A stretch of 10,149 nucleotides of DNA from SMWC01 sp964466315 (lineage in GTDB: Bacteria; Pseudomonadota; Gammaproteobacteria; Steroidobacterales; Rariloculaceae). How positions within the stretch are numbered: position 1 is the first letter of the stretch; every line of letters starts with the position of its first letter. The stretch lies in assembly GCA_964466315.1 (NCBI GenBank), contig CAYXNS010000060.1, positions 1 through 10,149 on the forward strand, read 5' to 3'. The notes beneath the pieces were generated by a model. The model was not told the origin of the DNA and did not search any database. It saw only the letters and a program-made list of their open reading frames with translations. Shown here one piece after another: positions 5,910 through 10,149 of the stretch. The position numbers and the translations under genes were made by a program.

Positions 5910-6854
5910 ATGTCACAAGGTAGTTTTCGCGGCGTACTGGTGCCGGTGCTTACGCCATTCAAGGCGGACCTGACACCCGACGCAGAGGCTTTTTTAGGTC
6001 ACTGCCGCTGGCTTCTGGACCAGGGCGCGGACGGTCTTGCGGTTTTCGGTACGACGAGCGAGGCGAATTCACTCGGCGTCGAAGAGCGCATGTCGCTGTT
6101 GGACTACTTGCTCGACAATGGAGTACCACCGACGGTGCTGATGCCCGGTACCGGTACGAGCGCCTTAACCGACACGATACGCCTCACGTCGCAGGCTGTT
6201 TCGCACGGCTGTAGGGGCGTACTCATGCTGCCGCCCTTCTACTATAAAGACGTCAGCGACGAAGGTCTGTTCGCCAGTTACTCGGAGGTCATCCAGCGTG
6301 TCGGCGATACGGCGCTCAAGATTTACCTCTACCACATTCCACCCATCGCACAGGTCGGGATCTCGCTCACCCTGATCGGCAGGCTACTCGGCGAGTATCC
6401 TGACGCGATCGCGGGGCTCAAGGACAGCTCGGGCGATTGGCAGAACACCCTTGCCGTACTGAAGGAGTATCCGACACTCGCCACCTTTTGTGCCTCGGAG
6501 GTTTTACTACTCAAGACGCTGCACAACGGTGGCGCCGGGTCGATCACCGCAGTCGGTAATATCAACCTGTCCGGGATCAGGCGGATCTTCGAGCGCTGGC
6601 AGGAAGAAGACGCCCCATCATTGCAGGATCAGGCGACCCGCGTCAATCGCTGTATAAGAGACTACGGCCTCATTCCCGCACTGAAGGCCGTTGCGGCAAA
6701 CTATTACGACGCCCTCGAGTGGCGGACCGTGCGTCCACCACTCCGCGCTCTGCAGGAGACCAAAATCACCGCAGTGATGTCTAGGCTCCGGCAGTTGGGA
6801 TTCAGCATGGCGGACACATCGCCTGGTTCAGGGACCTCCAATGGCAGTACCTGA
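5910..6854 (+). CDS. DHDPS/N-acetylneuraminate lyase-family aldolase or dehydratase
   Basis: This 314-residue class I (Schiff-base) TIM-barrel enzyme has FGTTSEANSL (46-55) as the family's GTTGE pyruvate-carboxylate motif. YHIPP (141-145) is a variant of the YNxP motif and supplies the catalytic Tyr. GLKDSSGD (169-176) contains the Schiff-base Lys K171. Members cleave or form 2-keto-3-deoxy acids, or dehydrate keto-deoxy sugar acids; they also include lysine-pathway DHDPS. The YHIPP variant and the catabolic neighbours argue against biosynthetic DapA. An aldolase or dehydratase for a keto-deoxy acid is more likely, feeding the dehydrogenase upstream, but the substrate is unknown. ATG 5910 is preferred over TTG 5904 in the same frame. 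The start is 20 bases after the natural end of the amidohydrolase frame. The last 14 bases overlap mlaF. Confidence 0.88.
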   Translation: MSQGSFRGVLVPVLTPFKADLTPDAEAFLGHCRWLLDQGADGLAVFGTTSEANSLGVEERMSLLDYLLDNGVPPTVLMPGTGTSALTDTIRLTSQAVSHGCRGVLMLPPFYYKDVSDEGLFASYSEVIQRVGDTALKIYLYHIPPIAQVGISLTLIGRLLGEYPDAIAGLKDSSGDWQNTLAVLKEYPTLATFCASEVLLLKTLHNGGAGSITAVGNINLSGIRRIFERWQEEDAPSLQDQATRVNRCIRDYGLIPALKAVAANYYDALEWRTVRPPLRALQETKITAVMSRLRQLGFSMADTSPGSGTSNGST

Positions 6855-7665
6855 TCGGGGTGGCGATTACATCGTCGAAATCGACGGATTAGATTTCGCT
6901 CGCGGTGAGAGACGGATTTTCGACGGCCTCAACATGAAGATACGCCGCAGAGAAATCACTGCGATCATGGGTCCGAGCGGAACGGGGAAGACGACCCTGT
7001 TACGCTTGATCACGGGACAGTTAACACCCGACGAAGGTACCGTGCGATTGAACGGCCTGGTCGTTAAGGATCAATCGCGTGAAAAGCTCTACGAAATGCG
7101 TCGAGAGATCGGCATGCTCTTCCAGCAAGGCGCGTTGCTGACTGATTTCAACGTCTTCGAGAATGTTGCGTTTCCGTTGCGCGAGCACACCGACCTTCCC
7201 GAACGCCTGCTGCGCTATGTGGTACTGACAAAACTCCACGCGGTCGGACTTCGCGGCGCGGCCCATCTTCTGCCGTCCGAACTTTCGGGCGGCATGGGGC
7301 GTCGGGTCGCTCTGGCTAGAGCGATAGTCATGGATCCCAAGCTTCTGATTTACGACGAGCCCTTCAGCGGTCTGGATCCCATCTCCCTCGGCGTCGTGCT
7401 GCGCCTGATTCGGCAGATGAATGACGCGTTAGGGATCACGAGCATCGTCGTATCTCACGACGTAAAGGAGACGGCGACGGTCGCCGACCGGAGTTTTCTG
7501 ATAGCCGACGGCCAGGTCATCGCCTCCGGAAGTCCGCAACAGCTGCGGGCCGATCGCTCTGAGTTCGTGCAACAGTTCATTCGCGGATTGGCCGACGGTC
7601 CCGTGCCGTTTCACTACCCGGCGGTAGACTACAGCGAGCAGCTATTGTCCCGCGTCGAAGAATGA
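6841..7665 (+). CDS. mlaF: Phospholipid ABC transporter ATP-binding protein MlaF
   Basis: This 274-residue ABC ATPase drives lipid movement by the inner-membrane MlaFEDB complex. Walker A is GPSGTGKTT (44-52), the Q-loop is FQQG (94-97), the signature is LSGGMGRR (148-155), Walker B is LLIYDEP (168-174), the D-loop is SGLD (176-179) and the switch His is H206 in SHD. The C-terminal stretch FVQQFIRGLADGPVPFHYPA is characteristic of MlaF rather than other importer ATPases; in MlaF this tail reaches the partner subunit and MlaB. AGGGA sits six bases before the ATG. The start lies inside the upstream aldolase gene (14-base overlap), so translation is probably coupled to it. The stop overlaps the mlaE start as ATGA. 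The call is firm. Confidence 0.96.
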   Translation: MAVPDRGGDYIVEIDGLDFARGERRIFDGLNMKIRRREITAIMGPSGTGKTTLLRLITGQLTPDEGTVRLNGLVVKDQSREKLYEMRREIGMLFQQGALLTDFNVFENVAFPLREHTDLPERLLRYVVLTKLHAVGLRGAAHLLPSELSGGMGRRVALARAIVMDPKLLIYDEPFSGLDPISLGVVLRLIRQMNDALGITSIVVSHDVKETATVADRSFLIADGQVIASGSPQQLRADRSEFVQQFIRGLADGPVPFHYPAVDYSEQLLSRVEE

Positions 7666-8435
7666 TTGTCTGGATTCGCGATCTTGCTTTTACGTTACGA
7701 GGTGCGCTCGTGACCTTCGGCGCCACGACGATCTTCTTCCTCGATCTTCTCTCACGCACGCCGCGGACGTGCGTACGCCGGTTCCACTTGGTAGTCGCCC
7801 AGATCTATAATGCCGGCACCTTATCCCTGACGATCATCATGGTGTCGGGGTTCTTCGTCGGCATGGTTCTCGGTTTGCAGGGCTTCGACTCGCTCTCGCG
7901 TTTCGACGCCGAGGAGTCTCTAGGCGCCGTCGCCGCACTGTCGCTGTTCAAGGAACTCGGACCTGTTATCACTGCCTTGCTCTTCGCCGGCAGGGCCGGG
8001 ACGGCTATCGCCTCCGAGATCGGCCTGATGCGCGCCACGGACCAGCTCCTGGCCATGGAGATGATGGCGATCGATCCCATGAATCGCGTCATCGTCCCGC
8101 GATTCCTCGGCGGCGTGATCGCCATGCCGTTGCTGGTCGCCATCTTCAACGGCATAGGTATTACAGGCACTTATCTGGTCGGCGTCAGCGTTATGGGCGT
8201 CGATTCTGGTGTATTCTGGTCGCAGCTACATGCCAATGTGGACCTTGCCGATGTCACCGAAGGAATCGTAAAGAGTCTGGTATTCGGTGGCGCCGCAAGC
8301 CTTTTGGCGGTGTATGAAGGCTACACTTGCCTACCGTCCGCAGAGGGTGTTGGTAGAGCGACGACTCGCACGGTAGTCAGCACGGCCGTTAGCATACTCG
8401 TGCTGGATTATCTGATAACTTCGACGCTGATATAG
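7662..8435 (+). CDS. mlaE: Phospholipid ABC transporter permease MlaE
   Basis: This 257-residue integral membrane permease forms the dimeric lipid pathway with MlaF, MlaD and MlaB. Hydrophobic segments lie at about 54-72, 98-109, 150-172 and 237-256, after an amphipathic N-terminal region. Family hallmarks are LFKELGPVITALLFAGRAGTA (95-115, not all needed for the call), SEIGLMRATDQLLAMEMMAIDP (118-139 region) and VPRFLGG (145-151), matching the EQL-type coupling segment and the ExG core of MlaE. The length is like that of E. coli MlaE (about 260). Its ATG overlaps the mlaF stop by four bases (ATGA), and mlaD begins 12 bases after its stop. Confidence 0.96.
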   Translation: MIVWIRDLAFTLRGALVTFGATTIFFLDLLSRTPRTCVRRFHLVVAQIYNAGTLSLTIIMVSGFFVGMVLGLQGFDSLSRFDAEESLGAVAALSLFKELGPVITALLFAGRAGTAIASEIGLMRATDQLLAMEMMAIDPMNRVIVPRFLGGVIAMPLLVAIFNGIGITGTYLVGVSVMGVDSGVFWSQLHANVDLADVTEGIVKSLVFGGAASLLAVYEGYTCLPSAEGVGRATTRTVVSTAVSILVLDYLITSTLI

Positions 8436-8447
8436 AAGGGCTGTCCG

Positions 8448-8909
8448 ATGCGACAATCACGAACCGTTGAGTTGGGGACCGGGCTCTTCGTCCTGCTGGG
8501 ACTCTCCGCGCTGCTGTTTCTCACGACTCAGACGAGCAATCTCGGGACCTACTTCAACAACGGGGGCTACAACGTGACCGCACGCTTTAACAATGTCGGC
8601 GGGCTGGCCGTGCGCGCGCCCGTGACGATGGCAGGCGTCACGATCGGCCGAGTCGAGAACATCGCTTTCGATTCTCGGCAGTTCAAAGCCGTCGTGACGC
8701 TGCGGATAGCGCCGGAGTTCGACGAGATCCCCGAAGATTCCGATGCGAGCATACTGACGTCGGGCCTGCTCGGCGGACAATACATCGGCCTGAACCCCGG
8801 CGGCTCGCCCGACAGCCTGCACGAAGGCAGTGAGATAGAGTTTACGCAATCCGCGATCGTTCTCGAGGATCTGGTCGGACGGTATCTTCTGCAGGCGGGC
8901 GATGGTTAG
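8448..8909 (+). CDS. mlaD: Lipid-binding MCE protein MlaD
   Basis: This 153-residue protein has one N-terminal membrane anchor (about 11-27, TGLFVLLGLSALLFLTT) and a periplasmic MCE domain. MCE features are ARFNNVGGLAVRAPVTMAGV (45-64), TIGRVENI and SGLLGGQYIGLNPGG (105-119). MlaD hexamers form the ring that passes phospholipid between MlaC and the MlaFE core. A C-terminal helix (SAIVLEDLVGRYLL, 135-148) is present, but the protein ends soon after. It is about 30 residues shorter than E. coli MlaD (183 residues). This short form may be natural, since the stop overlaps the mlaC start by eight bases and no frameshift is visible. AAGGG lies upstream of the ATG. Confidence 0.95.
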   Translation: MRQSRTVELGTGLFVLLGLSALLFLTTQTSNLGTYFNNGGYNVTARFNNVGGLAVRAPVTMAGVTIGRVENIAFDSRQFKAVVTLRIAPEFDEIPEDSDASILTSGLLGGQYIGLNPGGSPDSLHEGSEIEFTQSAIVLEDLVGRYLLQAGDG

Positions 8910-9540
8910 TAGGCGAAGGCAGTTTCTCCAGACCGTCTTATCGACTGTCATCGCCGGGCTCGGTCTCCACTTGCACGCTCGTGCCCAGTCCGAAACTCCC
9001 GAAGACATCGTGCGCGGCACCGCCGATCTAGCGTTGCAGGCCTTGGAAGATCGTAGAGACTACTTCGAAGAAAATCCGTTGGAGTTGCGTGAACTCGTCG
9101 ACTCGATTTTTTTGCCTCGTTTCGACCGTAACTATGCTGCCTATCTGGTACTCGGCCGCTATGGCCGCACGACGAGCGCCGAGGACAGATCCCGGTTCAC
9201 GATTGCGCTCTACGGCTACATCCTGAACCGCTACGCCCACGGCTTGTTATCCTTTACGTCCGACCGGCTTCAGATCCTTCCGTATCAAGGCGTGCCCGGA
9301 GAGGATCGTGCGACGGTCAGGACCTTCGTCATCCTTGATAACGGCCGCCGAATTCCGGTGAACTACGAGCTCCGGCTCGGCGACGCCGGCTGGCGCGTCT
9401 ATGATATCGCGATAGACGGAATTTCCTATGTGCGTAATCTGCGCAGCCAACTCGGAGCCGAGATCGAGCAGAACGGCATTAACAGCGTCATCACGAGACT
9501 CGAGACTAAGAGCACCGAGTTGCAGGACGGCGCCGAGTGA
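8902..9540 (+). CDS. mlaC: Periplasmic phospholipid carrier MlaC
   Basis: This 212-residue protein, the same length as E. coli MlaC, shuttles phospholipid between MlaA at the outer membrane and the MlaFEDB complex. The signal peptide has SRRRQFLQ (3-10), close to the twin-arginine consensus (S/T-R-R-x-F-L-K), then a hydrophobic stretch and ARA before QS, with predicted cleavage near residue 29. Family features include LRELVDSIFLPRFDRNYAAY (62-81 region), a conserved LGRYGRTTSAEDRSRF stretch, and near the end GWRVYDIAIDGISYVRNLRSQ (the VxDVxxxGVS-type motif). The start lies inside mlaD (eight-base overlap). The stop overlaps the mlaB GTG (GTGA). Tat export, if real, would mean folded export; Sec cannot be excluded. 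Confidence 0.95.
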   Translation: MVSRRRQFLQTVLSTVIAGLGLHLHARAQSETPEDIVRGTADLALQALEDRRDYFEENPLELRELVDSIFLPRFDRNYAAYLVLGRYGRTTSAEDRSRFTIALYGYILNRYAHGLLSFTSDRLQILPYQGVPGEDRATVRTFVILDNGRRIPVNYELRLGDAGWRVYDIAIDGISYVRNLRSQLGAEIEQNGINSVITRLETKSTELQDGAE

Positions 9541-9860
9541 GCGGCGCTAACTCGGAGGGCAGCCCTCTCGAGGATCTCGGTGCCGGTCGGTTCGCGCTGC
9601 GCTGCGATCTCACGTTCCACTCGGCGACCGAGATTCTTTCGCAGAGCAAGCAGCTGTTCGCCGATCATTCGAGTGTTGTCGTCGACATGTCCGCCGTAGA
9701 GGTCGCCGACAGTGCCGGCCTAGCACTGCTGCTGGAATGGGTGAGCTGGGCGCGGTACTACGATCGGAAGATCGCTTACGAGAACATCCCCAAGCAACTC
9801 GCCGCGATCGCAGAGATCAGTGAAGTGACGGCCATACTCGACGCGGGCTCAACGATCTAA
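9537..9860 (+). CDS. mlaB: STAS-domain protein MlaB
   Basis: This 107-residue cytoplasmic STAS protein binds MlaF and stabilises or activates the transporter. The STAS core includes VVVDMSAVEVADSAGLALLL (47-66). S59 in the DSAGL loop occupies the position of the conserved Ser/Thr of the family. The C-terminal part (ENIPKQLAAIAEISEV) is the usual final strand and helix. It is about ten residues longer than E. coli MlaB, the extra being at the poorly conserved N-terminus. The GTG start at 9537 overlaps the mlaC stop by four bases. The stop TAA at 9858-9860 shares bases with the stop of the convergent mlaA gene, so there is no room for a terminator between them. Confidence 0.92.
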   Translation: MSGANSEGSPLEDLGAGRFALRCDLTFHSATEILSQSKQLFADHSSVVVDMSAVEVADSAGLALLLEWVSWARYYDRKIAYENIPKQLAAIAEISEVTAILDAGSTI

Positions 9861-10149
9861 TCTCCGCTCAGGAAATCTTCCTCGGAGTACTCGTCTTCGA
9901 AGTCATCGTCGGGAAACGGTGGGTCACCGTCGTAGAGGAGATAGCGGCGGCGCTGCAGATACACGTCGCGAAGAAAAATATAGGGGTCGAATGCATTCTC
10001 GAGTGCATCGTCGCCAGCTAGCAGCCGCATGCGCTTGTCGACGTAATACAAGAGAATGTGAGAGTTGCGTGTACTGTCGTCATCGATGTACCTGAGTGTC
10101 TCGAGCGGCAGCTCCAGCAAGTGGCCAAAGCCGTCCCGTAACGTGAAAG
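9857..10149 (-). CDS. mlaA: Outer-membrane lipoprotein MlaA (VacJ), C-terminal part, partial at right edge
   Basis: The open frame enters at the right edge and ends at TAG 9859-9857, giving 96 visible residues. The start, with the lipoprotein signal, lies beyond the window. FTLRDGFGHLLELPLETLRYID matches the MlaA core motif around TLRDG (only part of it is needed for the call), and FLRDVYLQRRRYLLYDGDPP is the characteristic MlaA C-terminus. MlaA forms a ring in the outer membrane with porins and removes misplaced outer-leaflet phospholipid for transfer to MlaC. The last 20 or so residues are strongly acidic (PDDDFEDEYSEEDF). A short TTG-start reading of this frame at 10120 is not a separate gene: the homology continues upstream of it. 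The gene converges on mlaB, overlapping four bases at the stops. Confidence 0.92.
   Translation of the reverse strand, partial: FTLRDGFGHLLELPLETLRYIDDDSTRNSHILLYYVDKRMRLLAGDDALENAFDPYIFLRDVYLQRRRYLLYDGDPPFPDDDFEDEYSEEDFLSGD

Noticed and set aside
8457..9020. Minus-strand open frame of 187 codons opposite mlaD and mlaC
   Set aside because: It is fully antisense to mlaD and the start of mlaC, and lacks a ribosome binding site or known motif.

Overview
This window looks like chromosomal DNA from a Gram-negative bacterium, most likely a gammaproteobacterium. It carries type IV pilus minor pilins of the Pseudomonas/Xanthomonas type and a complete Mla outer-membrane lipid transport operon (mlaFEDCB), with the C-terminal part of mlaA beside it. 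Genes are dense, short overlaps between neighbours are common, and several starts are GTG (pilX, pilW, the amidohydrolase, mlaB). The assignment rests on gene content only; species and genus cannot be named.

Left block, minus strand (about 3100 down to 1): a minor-pilin operon reading fimT/gspH-like, pilV, pilW, pilX, then a small secreted protein that runs off the left edge. These would be the priming and tip subunits of a type IV pilus. The small secreted protein sits where pilY1 usually follows pilX. The upstream region (2985-3402) is about 420 bases without a gene. It holds a candidate promoter, a 13-bp tandem repeat, a perfect 9-bp inverted repeat enclosing a second stem, and a perfect 14-bp palindrome. 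A DUF5658-type membrane protein is transcribed divergently from the other side (3403-3975).

Middle block, plus strand (4115-6854): three metabolic genes, namely a beta-hydroxyacid dehydrogenase, a COG3618/LigI-type amidohydrolase (lactonase) and a DHDPS/NAL-family aldolase or dehydratase. Together they resemble a sugar-acid or lactone catabolic route (ring opening, aldol cleavage or dehydration, semialdehyde reduction). The amidohydrolase is interrupted by an in-frame TGA at 5743-5745, exactly where the family has an aromatic residue or Gly before the catalytic Gly-Ser/Thr-Asp-Trp motif. The remaining 47 codons are intact and recognisable, so this is a recent nonsense change, a sequence error or a read-through case.

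Right block, plus strand (6841-9860): mlaF, mlaE, mlaD, mlaC and mlaB, tightly overlapping. mlaF starts inside the last 14 bases of the aldolase gene, so catabolic and lipid-transport genes probably share one transcript from about 4040 onward. mlaA enters from the right edge on the minus strand and meets mlaB tail to tail, their stop codons sharing bases. All the core Mla components are therefore encoded in one place (OM lipoprotein MlaA, periplasmic carrier MlaC, inner-membrane MlaFEDB).

I see no CRISPR array, insertion sequence, phage, tRNA or rRNA. The most notable points are the interrupted amidohydrolase, the fusion of a catabolic operon to mla, the structured leader of the pilin operon, and a twin-arginine-like signal on MlaC. 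I do not see convincing evidence of a wholly new system.
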